Source of the DNA: JACKJP01 sp050249695
GTDB lineage: Bacteria > Pseudomonadota > Alphaproteobacteria > Rhizobiales > Tepidamorphaceae
Reading direction: 5' to 3'
Length of the DNA: 64,000 nt
NCBI GenBank assembly: GCA_050249695.1
Contig: JBFWQA010000001.1
Span: forward strand, 930,001-994,000
The translations under genes and the position numbers were made by a program. A model generated the notes under the pieces. The model made no database searches. It saw nothing but the letters and a program-made list of their open reading frames with translations, and was not told the origin of the DNA. Shown here piece by piece: positions 47,183 through 55,956 of this stretch (position 1 is its first letter; each line of letters opens with the position of its first letter).

Positions 47183-47689
47183 ATGAATGAAATCGTTGCC
47201 GCAGTTCACGGCGCCTTCGAGACGCAGATGAGCATTGCCGACATCCTGATCCGCATGCTCGCCGCCTGCGCCTTCGGTTTCATCATCGGCTTCGACCGGG
47301 AATACCGCCAGCGGCCGGCGGGATTGCGCACGATCACGATGGTCTCGCTTGCATCCTGCACATTTGCCGTCATCGCGATCGAGATGGCCGCAACGATCAA
47401 CAATGCCGATACCGTGCGGCTGGACCCCACGCGCGCGGTCGAGGCCGTGACCGCAGGCGTCGCCTTTGTCGCCGCCGGTACGATCATTCAGGCTCGAGGC
47501 GACATAAGGGGCCTGACGACGGGGGCGAGCATGTGGTTGTCGGGGTCGGTCGGTCTGGCAAGCGGCGCGGGCTATCTCAGCATCGCGCTGATGGCGACCG
47601 TCCTCGCGATGGTGATCCTCGTACCCATGCATATGCTCGAAAGGCGCCTGCCGAAGAAGCAGGAGCGTGAACCGGCATCTTCCGACTGA
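47183..47689 (+). CDS. MgtC/SapB family membrane protein
   Basis: The 168-aa protein has four or five membrane helices and the MgtC signatures AACAFGFIIGFDREYRQRPAGLRT and VTAGVAFVAAGTIIQARGDI...GLTTGASMW (given as separate parts). MgtC proteins support growth at low magnesium and modulate ATP synthase and phosphate uptake in Salmonella and Mycobacterium. The ATG at 47183 starts just before the first helix; longer versions overlap the divergent CYTH-CHAD gene. It may join the phosphate theme of its neighbours. Confidence 0.87.
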   Translation: MNEIVAAVHGAFETQMSIADILIRMLAACAFGFIIGFDREYRQRPAGLRTITMVSLASCTFAVIAIEMAATINNADTVRLDPTRAVEAVTAGVAFVAAGTIIQARGDIRGLTTGASMWLSGSVGLASGAGYLSIALMATVLAMVILVPMHMLERRLPKKQEREPASSD

Positions 47690-47788
47690 CAATCCGCGCC
47701 AATCCCCCCACTTGCCGGACTGACCGATGCCGGTGCAGAAAGGTGAACCGGTGCGGAGACGCCGGCGGATGGAGAGGAGCTGCGCGCG

Positions 47789-48217
47789 ATGGAAACGGCT
47801 TTCACACCCTGGGAAGCGCTGATTGGGGGTGTTCTGATCGGCATGGCGGCGGTCATGCTGATGGCGCTGAACGGCCGCATCGCCGGCATGACCGGTATTC
47901 TGGCCGGCCTCGTGCCGCCCTATCCGAGCGACTGGCCGTGGCGCGCCGCCTTCACATTCGGCGCCCTCGCGGCGCCGGCCGTCTATGCCGCCATGGGCGG
48001 GCATCTGGAATTCGGCGTGCCGATCTCGACAGCCGCGATGATCGGCGGCGGCCTCGTCGTCGGCGCAGGCGCCTATGTCGGGTCCGGCTGCACCAGCGGT
48101 CACGGCGTCTGCGGCATGGCCCGCCTGTCACCGCGTTCCATCGTGGCGACATGCATCTTCATGGCGGCGACATTCGTCACCGTTTTTGTCGTCCGGCACG
48201 TGATCGGCGGGGTGTGA
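47789..48217 (+). CDS. YeeE/YedE-family transporter, first half-protein
   Basis: This 142-aa membrane protein has about four helices and the sulfur-transport motif GSGCTSGHGVCGMARLSPRS with its conserved cysteines. Together with the next gene it makes a split YeeE/YedE (PmpA/PmpB-like) transporter. Full-length relatives such as TsuA import thiosulfate through cysteine relays. It has a strong GGAGAGGAG upstream. The second half starts 3 nt after its stop. Confidence 0.9.
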   Translation: METAFTPWEALIGGVLIGMAAVMLMALNGRIAGMTGILAGLVPPYPSDWPWRAAFTFGALAAPAVYAAMGGHLEFGVPISTAAMIGGGLVVGAGAYVGSGCTSGHGVCGMARLSPRSIVATCIFMAATFVTVFVVRHVIGGV

Positions 48218-48220
48218 GCC

Positions 48221-48688
48221 ATGAAAATCTTCACAGCCCTTCTCAGCGGCATCGTCTTCGGTATCGGCATCGCTATCTCGGGCATGGGAAATCCCGCCAA
48301 GGTTCTCAATTTCTTCGACCCCGTCGGAAGCTGGGACCCGAGCCTGCTTCTCGTCATGGGCGGTGCGTTGGTGACGACATTCATCGGCTACCGGCTGCTG
48401 TTCCGTCTGCGGGAAAAGCCGCTGGCTGAACCGTCCTTCGCCATCCCCGTCTCGCGCCGGATCGACGCCCGTCTTATCGGCGGATCGGCGGTTTTCGGCA
48501 TCGGATGGGGCATCACCGGCTTCTGTCCCGGCGGCGCCGTTCCGGTATTGGCGATCGGTTATTGGGAACCGCTGGTCTTCGTCCTTGCCATGATGGTTGG
48601 CATTTTTCTCGCCATGGCGGCAGATCGATTGATAAAGGGCCGCAGCAGACCCGTACCGCTGACGGATTCACACGCCGCCCGGCACTGA
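48221..48688 (+). CDS. YeeE/YedE-family transporter, second half-protein (DUF6691-like)
   Basis: This 155-aa protein has four or five helices and the second-half motif GWGITGFCPGGAVPVLAIG with a conserved cysteine. It is the partner of the preceding gene; together they correspond to one YeeE/YedE channel for sulfur-containing anions. No sulfurtransferase or rhodanese gene is nearby. Its stop codon lies in the left arm of an 11-bp inverted repeat that ends upstream of the next gene. Confidence 0.9.
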   Translation: MKIFTALLSGIVFGIGIAISGMGNPAKVLNFFDPVGSWDPSLLLVMGGALVTTFIGYRLLFRLREKPLAEPSFAIPVSRRIDARLIGGSAVFGIGWGITGFCPGGAVPVLAIGYWEPLVFVLAMMVGIFLAMAADRLIKGRSRPVPLTDSHAARH

Positions 48689-48774
48689 CCCGTTCAGTTG
48701 ACCTGTCAATTAACGCGTGCGAGATTGCGTCAAGGTCGCGCATGGCATGAAATCCTCATGCAATGAACGGGTCA
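48686..48774. repeat. Nested inverted repeats at the edge of the catabolic island
   Basis: TGACCCGTTCA (48686-48696) and TGAACGGGTCA (48764-48774) are perfect 11-bp inverted copies 67 nt apart. Inside them are TTGAC-CT-GTCAA (48698-48709) and the hairpin GCATGA-AATCC-TCATGC (48745-48761). The element spans the gap between the YeeE half-gene and the alpha/beta-hydrolase. Confidence 0.5.
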
Positions 48775-48817
48775 TCAGAAGCCCGTCGTTGATCGGCACG
48801 TAAGGGAAGAAACATCG

Positions 48818-49780
48818 ATGACGCTCGACAGCGACACACGAAAACTCCTCGCCTGGCGGATCGAGATCAAGGCGCCGTATTTTCAGGATCTGACGCCCGA
48901 GCAGGCGCGTGAAGCAATGGCGGCGGCGCGCAAGGCGGCCAACGTCACGCCCCCTGAAATCGGCGACATAGAGAATCTGACCGCCAGTAAGGGCGCGCAC
49001 AGCGTCGGCCTGCGCTATTACCGTCCGGACCGCGGACGCGCGAACGGCGCCCTGCCCTTCCTCATCTTCTTTCACGGCGGCGGCTGGGTGATCGGCGACC
49101 TGGAGTCGCACGACATTCTTTGCCGGCAGCTGGTGCTCGGATCGGGCTGCGCCGTCATCGCGGTCGACTATCGCCTGTCGCCTGAGCATAAATATCCCGC
49201 GGCGCTGGAAGATGCCGAGATCGCTGTCGAGTGGATATTCGACAATGCGGAAAAGCTCGGCCTCGACGCCGGCCACGCCGGCATCGGCGGCGACAGCGCC
49301 GGCGGCAATCTCGCCGCTGTCATGACCCTGCTTTCGCGGGACGGCAAGCTGCCACTGTTGAAATTCCAGTTCCTCGCCTATCCGGTGACTGACCTGACCA
49401 TGGCGCGGCGCTCGTATGATGTGGCCGCCGAAGGGCTGCCGGTGACCCGCGAGACCATGGAATGGTTCATCGGGCATTATCTCAACAGCGACGAACAGCA
49501 GACGGACTGGCGCGCATCGCCGGTCTTCGCCCGAAGCCTCAAAGGCGTGCCGCCGGCCTATATCGTATCGGCGGGCTACGATCCGCTCGTCGACGAGGGC
49601 GACGCCTATGCGCGCCGCCTGCGCGCGGCGGGCGTTCCCGTCAAGGTCGATCACTATGGCGGGCAGATCCATGGCTTTCTGACCATGGGCGCGGCTTTGC
49701 CGACGGCGGGCAAGGCGGTCGGCGAGATCGGCAAGGTGCTGAAAAGCGCACTGGCGGACGGAACTTTCAAGGGCGACTGA
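48818..49780 (+). CDS. Alpha/beta-hydrolase, HSL-like esterase
   Basis: The 320-aa protein is a hormone-sensitive-lipase-type carboxylesterase. It has the oxyanion-hole motif FFHGGGWVIGD, the nucleophile motif GGDSAGGNLAA, the acid in YDPLVDEGDAYA, and the catalytic histidine in GQIHGFLTMG. It hydrolyses esters of unknown identity. It opens the catabolic region and may hydrolyse esters formed from monooxygenase products or act on feed esters. The Shine-Dalgarno AAGGGAAG fits the ATG at 48818. Confidence 0.9.
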   Translation: MTLDSDTRKLLAWRIEIKAPYFQDLTPEQAREAMAAARKAANVTPPEIGDIENLTASKGAHSVGLRYYRPDRGRANGALPFLIFFHGGGWVIGDLESHDILCRQLVLGSGCAVIAVDYRLSPEHKYPAALEDAEIAVEWIFDNAEKLGLDAGHAGIGGDSAGGNLAAVMTLLSRDGKLPLLKFQFLAYPVTDLTMARRSYDVAAEGLPVTRETMEWFIGHYLNSDEQQTDWRASPVFARSLKGVPPAYIVSAGYDPLVDEGDAYARRLRAAGVPVKVDHYGGQIHGFLTMGAALPTAGKAVGEIGKVLKSALADGTFKGD

Positions 49781-49816
49781 GCGCGCCCGCGACATTTCGG
49801 GAGGGGGCCAGGACAG

Positions 49817-50644
49817 ATGCTCACAAAGCACGCCAGAACTCATGAAATCGTTTCCGGCAGGCTCTTCCTGCTGGGCGACAGCGTCGAGATCGACGAGCGG
49901 ATTTCCTGGCGCGGCGCGGAAGATCACGGACGGTACGACCCGATCAACGTCTATCTGTTGCGCGAGCGCAGCGAATATCTTCTGGTTGAGGCCGGCGTCG
50001 CGCTGTTCGAGCAGACCGTGAACGAGCAGCTTTCAGGCCTGATCGGCGCCGGTATCCTGCCCAGACTGGCCGTCACGCGCAACGAGCCTGACACGATCTC
50101 CAACGTCCCCGGCCTTGTGAAACGCTGGAACCTCCAGCAGGCCTTCACCCCCGGCGTCATGAATCCGCTCGATTATTTCGAGGATGCCAGCGCCCGCTAC
50201 CAGATGATCAGCTTCGGCGTGGAACAGGTGCCCGTGCGCCCCGGTGACAGGATAGCGATCGCCGGCGACAGGGTGCTTGAGGCGGTGCAGACGCCGCTGA
50301 GGATGCTCTCCACCACCTGGTACTACGACACCGGCGCGAAGGCGTTGTTCTGCTCGGACATCATGACCGACGCCACCGGCGCCGGCCGCGAAGACCGCAT
50401 CGTCGACCGGCGGACCGGCCTTGATTCCCTCGTCGCCTATATGAAGCGCAATATGCAGCTGCGCTACGACTGGCTGCCGCGCAGCAGGCTTCGGCCGATC
50501 ATCGAAGGGCTGGAAGCGCTGTTCGCGCGCTACGACATCGACATCCTCGCGCCCTCGCGCGGCCGCATCGTGGTCGGCCGCGAAGCGGTCGTCGAGCGCC
50601 AGCAGGCGCTGCTCGCGGTCCTCCGCGACCTCAGCCTCTCTTGA
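49817..50644 (+). CDS. Metallo-beta-lactamase-fold protein with lost metal ligands
   Basis: The 275-aa protein follows the diiron-oxidase-like (flavodiiron) branch of the MBL fold. The signature HxHxDH position reads TRNEPDT at residues 87-93, so both histidines are replaced (H to R, H to T), and the late His is also replaced (APSRGRI). The middle Glu and Asp remain. It is unlikely to bind two metals in the usual way. It is followed, without a gap, by a better-preserved paralogue and could be a non-catalytic partner. Confidence 0.72.
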   Translation: MLTKHARTHEIVSGRLFLLGDSVEIDERISWRGAEDHGRYDPINVYLLRERSEYLLVEAGVALFEQTVNEQLSGLIGAGILPRLAVTRNEPDTISNVPGLVKRWNLQQAFTPGVMNPLDYFEDASARYQMISFGVEQVPVRPGDRIAIAGDRVLEAVQTPLRMLSTTWYYDTGAKALFCSDIMTDATGAGREDRIVDRRTGLDSLVAYMKRNMQLRYDWLPRSRLRPIIEGLEALFARYDIDILAPSRGRIVVGREAVVERQQALLAVLRDLSLS

Positions 50645-50658
50645 GCGGAGCACAACCG

Positions 50659-51483
50659 ATGAGCGAACGGACAGCCTCCCCCTCGCGCGACGAAAGCATC
50701 GGCGCCGGCAACCGGATGGACTATAACGGGTTTCACAGCCGCGACCTCGGCCTTGGCATCCACCTGCTCGGCGGCTGCTTTCACGCCAGCATGTACGGGC
50801 GCGAGTTTCACACCCACGCGAGCGCCTATCTCGTCGAAGGCGAAAATGGCAGCATCCTGGTCGATACCGGCCACGCCAAAGACGGGGCCGCCATCGAAGC
50901 CTTTATCCGATCGAGGGTCGGGGACGACCTGACCTACATCTTCCCGACGCACGAGGAATATCCGCACGCGGGAAATCTCGATCAACTCATGCGCGCCTTC
51001 CCCAACGCGATGACCGTTGGCGAGGTCCGCAATTTCCACCTCTACTACCCCTGGCACGAGAAGGACGCTCGCTTCCGCCAGATGGCGCCGGGCGAGGAAA
51101 TCGATCTTGGCGATCGCCGCTTCGTCGTGTTGCCAGCCGTCATTCACGATCTGCCGGCATCGCTTTGGGGCTATGACACGAAGTCGCAAACCATGTTCGT
51201 TTCGGACGGCTTCGCCTTTTCCCACACATATGACAGCGAATGCACGCTCTTCACCACGGAACTGGCCAACCAGCCGACCCTCAACGAAACCCGGCTCGTC
51301 TTCGACCTCGCCCTATACTGGACCAAATTCGCCGAAAAGCGCGATCTGGTCGAAGCGACGCACAGGCTGCTGCAGGATTTTCCCACGCGGATCATCGCGC
51401 CGGCGCATGGCAATGTCGTCGATGATCCGGCCGCGCTGTCGCGGCTGATGGACGAAGTCCTGCTGGCTCCAATTCCGCACTGA
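50659..51483 (+). CDS. Metallo-beta-lactamase-fold protein, flavodiiron-like
   Basis: The 274-aa protein has THEEYPHAGN at residues 97-106, so the HxExDH motif keeps two histidines and Glu, but the usual Asp is Pro102. Other ligand-like residues are in VIHDLPASLWGYD, FVSDGF and IIAPAHGNVV. It might still bind iron or zinc in altered form. The ATG at 50659 has GGAG in front, and the gene follows its paralogue by 14 nt. The substrate is unknown; flavodiiron relatives act on O2 or NO, but no flavodoxin domain is present. Confidence 0.78.
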   Translation: MSERTASPSRDESIGAGNRMDYNGFHSRDLGLGIHLLGGCFHASMYGREFHTHASAYLVEGENGSILVDTGHAKDGAAIEAFIRSRVGDDLTYIFPTHEEYPHAGNLDQLMRAFPNAMTVGEVRNFHLYYPWHEKDARFRQMAPGEEIDLGDRRFVVLPAVIHDLPASLWGYDTKSQTMFVSDGFAFSHTYDSECTLFTTELANQPTLNETRLVFDLALYWTKFAEKRDLVEATHRLLQDFPTRIIAPAHGNVVDDPAALSRLMDEVLLAPIPH

Positions 51484-51547
51484 CACCGGACAACAAGACA
51501 CCGTCAGCCGGCTCCGCGAACCGGGAATTGCGCAGCGAAAAGCGCCC

Positions 51548-53185
51548 TCAGGCGGCCTCCTCGACATAGTTGCGCTTACCGCGAATGAACTCGGCGACGC
51601 GCTCGCCGATCATCATGGCCGGCGCGCTGGTGTTGCCGGAAACGATATTCGGCATGATCGAAGCGTCGGCAACCCGCAGCCCATCGATCCCGTGCACACG
51701 CAATTCGTTATCGACAACGGCCATCGGATCGCTCTTCGGGCCCATCTTGCAGGTGCCCACGGGGTGGTAGACGGTCGCGGCATGCCCGCGGATGAATTTC
51801 TCAAGATCGTCGTCCGACGTCTTGTCGCGACCGGGCAGAATTTCCATGCCGACATAGGGCGCCATCGCCGGCTTGGTGAAGATCTCGCGGATGATCCGTA
51901 TCGCCCGGATCAGGATCTGGACGTCTTCCTTGTCCTTCAGGAAGCCCGGCTTGATGATCGGCTTGTCATCTGGCGAGGCCGAGCGCAGCGACAGCCGCCC
52001 GCGGCTCCTGGGCCGGCAGATATTCATGTGGCAGATCGTGCCGTGCACCGTGGGAACGAAGTTCGCCCTGGTTTTCATGCCGACCATGAACGTCACCTGC
52101 ACGTCGGGCCTGTCCAGGCCTTCCTGCGTGCGGATGAAGCCGCCGGATTCGGCAACGGGAGACGAAAGCAGCCCCTTGCGGCGGAGGAGATATTTCGCGG
52201 CCTGCCCGGCAAGACGCGGAAAGGACTTCGCGGTCAGAGCGAAGGAATGGCCTGACGGATCCTCGTTGGAGATCGAGACGGTGACATGGTCCTGCAGGTT
52301 GCCGCCGACGCCCGCCAGGTCCTTCACGACCTTGATGCCGTGCCTTTCAAGTTCATCCTTCGGTCCGATTCCCGAGAGCATCAGCAGATGAGGCGAGTTG
52401 ATCGTGCCGCCGGAAAGGATGATCTCCTTGCTCACTCTCAACTCTTCGGCCGCCCCGTTGCGCCTGACGCGCAGGCCGACCGCGCGGCCACCTTCGATGA
52501 TGATCTTCTCGACGAGCGTCTCGGCGAGAACCGTAAGGTTCTTGCGGCCCAGCACGGGGTGCAGGAACGCCTTTGAGCTGTTCAGCCGTGCCCCGCCCCG
52601 CTGATTGAGCGCGAAGAGGCCGAAACCGTCCTGTTCAGGCCCGTTGAAATCCCTGGTTTCGGGATGGCCCGCCTGTTTCGCCGCCTCGATGAAACCGCGT
52701 GAGATCGGATTGGGCTCGCGCAGCGCCGCCACATCCAGTTCGCCGCCCGTCCCGTGATAGTCGGGATTGACGCCGTCATGCCAGTTCTCATGCTTCTTGA
52801 AGGCCTCGAGAACTTCCTTGTAGCCCCAGCCGCGATTGCCTTCCGCCTCCCAGGCGTCGTAATCGGCGCGATGGCCGCGCATGTAGACCGTGCCGTTCAC
52901 TGAAGAGCAGCCGCCGAAGAGTTTGCCGCGCGGGCACCCGATCGTGCGCCCGTCCGTCGCCTCGTCGGTGGTGAATTCATAGTCCCAGTTGTATCGCTTG
53001 TCGGGAAGCAGGAGCACGTTGCCGATCGGCAGCGAAGTCTTGAAGCTCAGCGGAAATTCGCGGTCCGATGCTCCCGCCTCAACCAGTGCGACACGGTTCT
53101 GCCGGTCGGCGGATAGCCTGTTCGCAGCAACACAGCCGGCCGAACCGGCGCCGATGACGATATAGTCGAATTCCTGATTGTTCAT
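51548..53185 (-). CDS. GMC-family FAD oxidoreductase (choline dehydrogenase-like)
   Basis: The 545-aa flavoprotein has the ADP-binding GAGSAGCVAANRLSAD at the N-terminus, the GMC signatures GKLFGGCSSVNGTVYMRGH and SGGTINSPHLLMLSGIG, and the C-terminal active-site region TVYHPVGTCKMG with the catalytic His, then NTSAPAMMIGERVAE. GMC enzymes oxidise alcohols to aldehydes or ketones. The neighbours point to an alcohol from the same catabolic route rather than choline. It has a separate promoter region (143 nt). Confidence 0.93.
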   Translation of the reverse strand: MNNQEFDYIVIGAGSAGCVAANRLSADRQNRVALVEAGASDREFPLSFKTSLPIGNVLLLPDKRYNWDYEFTTDEATDGRTIGCPRGKLFGGCSSVNGTVYMRGHRADYDAWEAEGNRGWGYKEVLEAFKKHENWHDGVNPDYHGTGGELDVAALREPNPISRGFIEAAKQAGHPETRDFNGPEQDGFGLFALNQRGGARLNSSKAFLHPVLGRKNLTVLAETLVEKIIIEGGRAVGLRVRRNGAAEELRVSKEIILSGGTINSPHLLMLSGIGPKDELERHGIKVVKDLAGVGGNLQDHVTVSISNEDPSGHSFALTAKSFPRLAGQAAKYLLRRKGLLSSPVAESGGFIRTQEGLDRPDVQVTFMVGMKTRANFVPTVHGTICHMNICRPRSRGRLSLRSASPDDKPIIKPGFLKDKEDVQILIRAIRIIREIFTKPAMAPYVGMEILPGRDKTSDDDLEKFIRGHAATVYHPVGTCKMGPKSDPMAVVDNELRVHGIDGLRVADASIMPNIVSGNTSAPAMMIGERVAEFIRGKRNYVEEAA

Positions 53186-53265
53186 TCATTCCTCCCGTCG
53201 GCATCGTTCCTGTGCCTGCCCGCTGGTCGCGGCTCTACGGTCAGAAATAATACATCGCCTCGCAA

Positions 53266-53301
53266 CAGCAAAGCTTGTTTTGTCAACGAGCCCGTTTGCT
53301 G
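53266..53301. promoter_or_regulatory. Inverted repeat upstream of the GMC oxidoreductase
   Basis: CAGCAAA (53266-53272) and TTTGCTG (53295-53301) are perfect inverted copies with a 22-nt spacer. The site is 80 to 116 nt before the GMC start on the minus strand. The spacer contains TGTCAAC, a half-match to the island's operator dyads. Function is unproven. Confidence 0.3.
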
Positions 53302-53328
53302 CGACAGACGGAATGTGCTGCGGGCTGC

Positions 53329-55125
53329 CTAGGCCAGCGGCAGGTCTTCCTTCGCGGGCAGAATCCCGTCGAGTTCGGCGCGCAGTTCGATCGCGAGGAA
53401 GCGCGAATAGAGGCGCGAATCGAGCAGCGACCCGCCGGTGAACCACAGGCCGGGCTGCGCCGTGCGCCGCCACATGTTGCGCATCTGGTAATGTTCGTCG
53501 AAGCCCCAGAGCGGGCCGACGCTGTCGGCGATCTCGCTTCCGAGCATCGTCCGGAGGGTTTCCTGCATGTTCTTGAAGCCGGTCGCCAGGATCACGTCGT
53601 CGCATTCGACGATGCGGCCGTCCTTCATCTTCAGCCCTTCGGCGACGAACCCTTCCGCGTCGTCATACTGAAGCACGCCGACGCTGCCGTTGATGATCAG
53701 TTCCACATTGCCGACGTCGATGTAGTAATTGCCCTCGCCGCGCATGAACTTCATCTGAAAGCCCGTGCCGTCGCTGCCGAAATAGGTCTTGAAGCCTGCT
53801 TTGGCCAAACCGTCGAGCATCTCCGCGTCGAGTTTGGCGCCCTTCTCCGTAATCCAGCGATAGGTGTCCTCCATCACCGGATAGGGAACCGATGCCGTGA
53901 TCAGATCGACATCCTCGGTGGGCATACCCTCGCCATAGATCTTGTAGACCATGGCGGCCGTCGGCTCGAGGCTGACCACACAGCAGGGGCTGCGCTGCAG
54001 CATCCAGACCTTCTCCGCCCCCTTGACGAAGAGATCCTGCGCGATGTCATGGCCGCTGTTGCCGGTGCCGACGACGATCACCTTGCGCCCCTTGTAGTCG
54101 GCGCCGTTCTTGAAGGTGCTGGAATGCGCGACCCTGCCCTTGAAGCTGTCGATTCCGGGCAGTTTCGGAATGTGCGGCAGCCCGCCGCTGGCTCCGGTCG
54201 CGATCACGATATGGCGGCAGTGCACCGATCTGCGCTTGCCGTCGCGGTTGAGTTGAACGGTCCATTGCGCGGCGTCCTCATCGTAGCTTGCGCCGGCGAG
54301 TTCGGTATTCGTCCAGACGTTGAGTTCGAGAAATTCGGCATACGCCTCCAACCACATCGCCATGTGGTCCTTCGTCAGCCACAGCGGCCAGTTCTCCGGA
54401 AACGGCAGATAGGGCAGATGGTTTGCCATCACCTCATTGTGGAGCGTCAGCGACTCGTAGCGCTGCCGCCAGACGTCGCCGACCCTCGGCAACCTCTCGA
54501 TCACCAGCGTATCGACGCCGAGCCGGCCCAGCCGGGCGGCGATCGTGAGGCCGGCCTGCCCCGCGCCGACCACAAGCACCTGAGGTTCGCGATCCTCGAA
54601 GCTCTGCTGACGCTCACGTTCCTGCCGCCAGCTGCGCCCAAGTTCGTTCTTGGCGAATTCATCGCCCGACGGACGGTTTCGGCCGACAGGTTCCGGATGC
54701 GCTTTGAGCGATTGCAGCGTCGTCAGCAGAAACCAGATGCGCGGTTCCTGCGAGCCGTCCGGGCTGTAGAGCAGTCGCACGAACGCGGTTCCCGATCCGA
54801 CACCGGTATCGAAATCGAAATAGCCTTCCAGAACGTCGCTGCCGGAACGGCGCAGCTGCTTCGGCGGCGTTCTGCCAGGCGACACGCGGACATTGCCGAT
54901 CCGGGCCTGTTTCGCCGAAGCCTCGAACGCCCTTGCTATCGCCGCGCGGCCGGAAATCGTCCGATGCTCCCAGGTGAAGGCAAGAATGTCCTTCCAGTGC
55001 CCGTCTTCCGCGAAAAACGCAGCGATCTTGTCGCCGTCCGCCCGAGCAAGGGCGGCGCCGAACTTCTCAAGCCACACAGTGAATGTGTCGCTTGCCTGCA
55101 ACGCCGTCCTGTCCATCATATTCAT
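53329..55125 (-). CDS. Flavin-containing monooxygenase with N-terminal NTF2-like domain
   Basis: The 598-aa protein starts with an NTF2/SnoaL-like domain (about residues 10-145), then an FMO core with FAD motif VVGAGQAGLTIAARLG at residue about 187 and NADPH motif VVGTGNSGHDIAQDL. The fingerprint FKGRVAHSSTF has the FMO/YUCCA form (FxGxxxHxxxF), not the exact Baeyer-Villiger form with Trp. It could oxidise a ketone, amine or thioether. It ends the thiolase-DUF35 operon, 15 nt after the enoyl-CoA hydratase. Confidence 0.9.
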   Translation of the reverse strand: MNMMDRTALQASDTFTVWLEKFGAALARADGDKIAAFFAEDGHWKDILAFTWEHRTISGRAAIARAFEASAKQARIGNVRVSPGRTPPKQLRRSGSDVLEGYFDFDTGVGSGTAFVRLLYSPDGSQEPRIWFLLTTLQSLKAHPEPVGRNRPSGDEFAKNELGRSWRQERERQQSFEDREPQVLVVGAGQAGLTIAARLGRLGVDTLVIERLPRVGDVWRQRYESLTLHNEVMANHLPYLPFPENWPLWLTKDHMAMWLEAYAEFLELNVWTNTELAGASYDEDAAQWTVQLNRDGKRRSVHCRHIVIATGASGGLPHIPKLPGIDSFKGRVAHSSTFKNGADYKGRKVIVVGTGNSGHDIAQDLFVKGAEKVWMLQRSPCCVVSLEPTAAMVYKIYGEGMPTEDVDLITASVPYPVMEDTYRWITEKGAKLDAEMLDGLAKAGFKTYFGSDGTGFQMKFMRGEGNYYIDVGNVELIINGSVGVLQYDDAEGFVAEGLKMKDGRIVECDDVILATGFKNMQETLRTMLGSEIADSVGPLWGFDEHYQMRNMWRRTAQPGLWFTGGSLLDSRLYSRFLAIELRAELDGILPAKEDLPLA

Positions 55126-55140
55126 GTCTTCGCCCCTGCC

Positions 55141-55953
55141 TCACCGGCCGGTAAACTTCGGCGCCCGCTTTTCCATGAAGGCGCGCGAACCCTCGCGCGC
55201 GTCTTCCGAGCGCAGGATAATCTTGATCGCCTGATCCTCGATCCCGAAGGCCTCGGGGATTGTCAGGCCGGATGATGCCAGCATGGTCTCCTTGGCCTTG
55301 CGCATCGCCAGAGGCGAGTTCTGCGCCATGCGTTCCGCAAGGGCCCGGGCTGTCGCCAGAACTTCATTCGCTGGCACGACCCGGTTGACCAGACCGACCC
55401 TCAGCGCGTCGGCCGCCGACATGCGGTCGCCGACAAGAAGGATTTCCGCTGCAACGGCCGATGCCACTTGCCTTGAAACGCGAGCGACCCCGCCAGCGGC
55501 GGCGATGAGACCGCGAGTGACTTCCAGCAGGCCGAGTTCGCTGTCCTCGGCGACGACCCGGAGATCGCAGGCGAGCGCCAGCTCCATGCCGCCGGCGACG
55601 ATCGTGCCCTTCATCGCGGCGATTACCGGCGTATAAAAATCATTGCGCCGCAGCATCGCCCGGTTGAGAATCTTGGGATCGGCGAGCAGCGCCTCGTCCC
55701 ACTCGTCTTCCGCGCCCCTTGCCCGCGTCAGCAACGGCGTCAGGCGTCCCAGATCTGCACCGGCGCAAAAGGTCTTGTCGCCGGCACCCGAAAGAAGCAC
55801 CACACGCACGGACGCATCCGCCTCGATCGCTTCCCAGCAGCGGGCAAGCCGCACCAGCATCTCGGGGTTCAGCGCGTTGCGCTTGTCCGGCCTATTGAGC
55901 GTGACTTCCGCAATGCCGTCACGGACCTCGAAAAGAATGGGGCTCTCACTCAT
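55141..55953 (-). CDS. Enoyl-CoA hydratase/isomerase family protein
   Basis: The 270-aa crotonase has the oxyanion-hole strands GAGDKTFCAGADLG and KGTIVAGGMELALACDLR, and ELGLLEVTRGLIAAAGG with a glutamate at the catalytic position. Members hydrate enoyl-CoAs in beta-oxidation. It ends the run of CoA-ester genes; the DUF35 partner gene starts 3 nt upstream of it, so it shares the operon. Confidence 0.92.
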   Translation of the reverse strand: MSESPILFEVRDGIAEVTLNRPDKRNALNPEMLVRLARCWEAIEADASVRVVLLSGAGDKTFCAGADLGRLTPLLTRARGAEDEWDEALLADPKILNRAMLRRNDFYTPVIAAMKGTIVAGGMELALACDLRVVAEDSELGLLEVTRGLIAAAGGVARVSRQVASAVAAEILLVGDRMSAADALRVGLVNRVVPANEVLATARALAERMAQNSPLAMRKAKETMLASSGLTIPEAFGIEDQAIKIILRSEDAREGSRAFMEKRAPKFTGR

Positions 55954-55956
55954 CGA

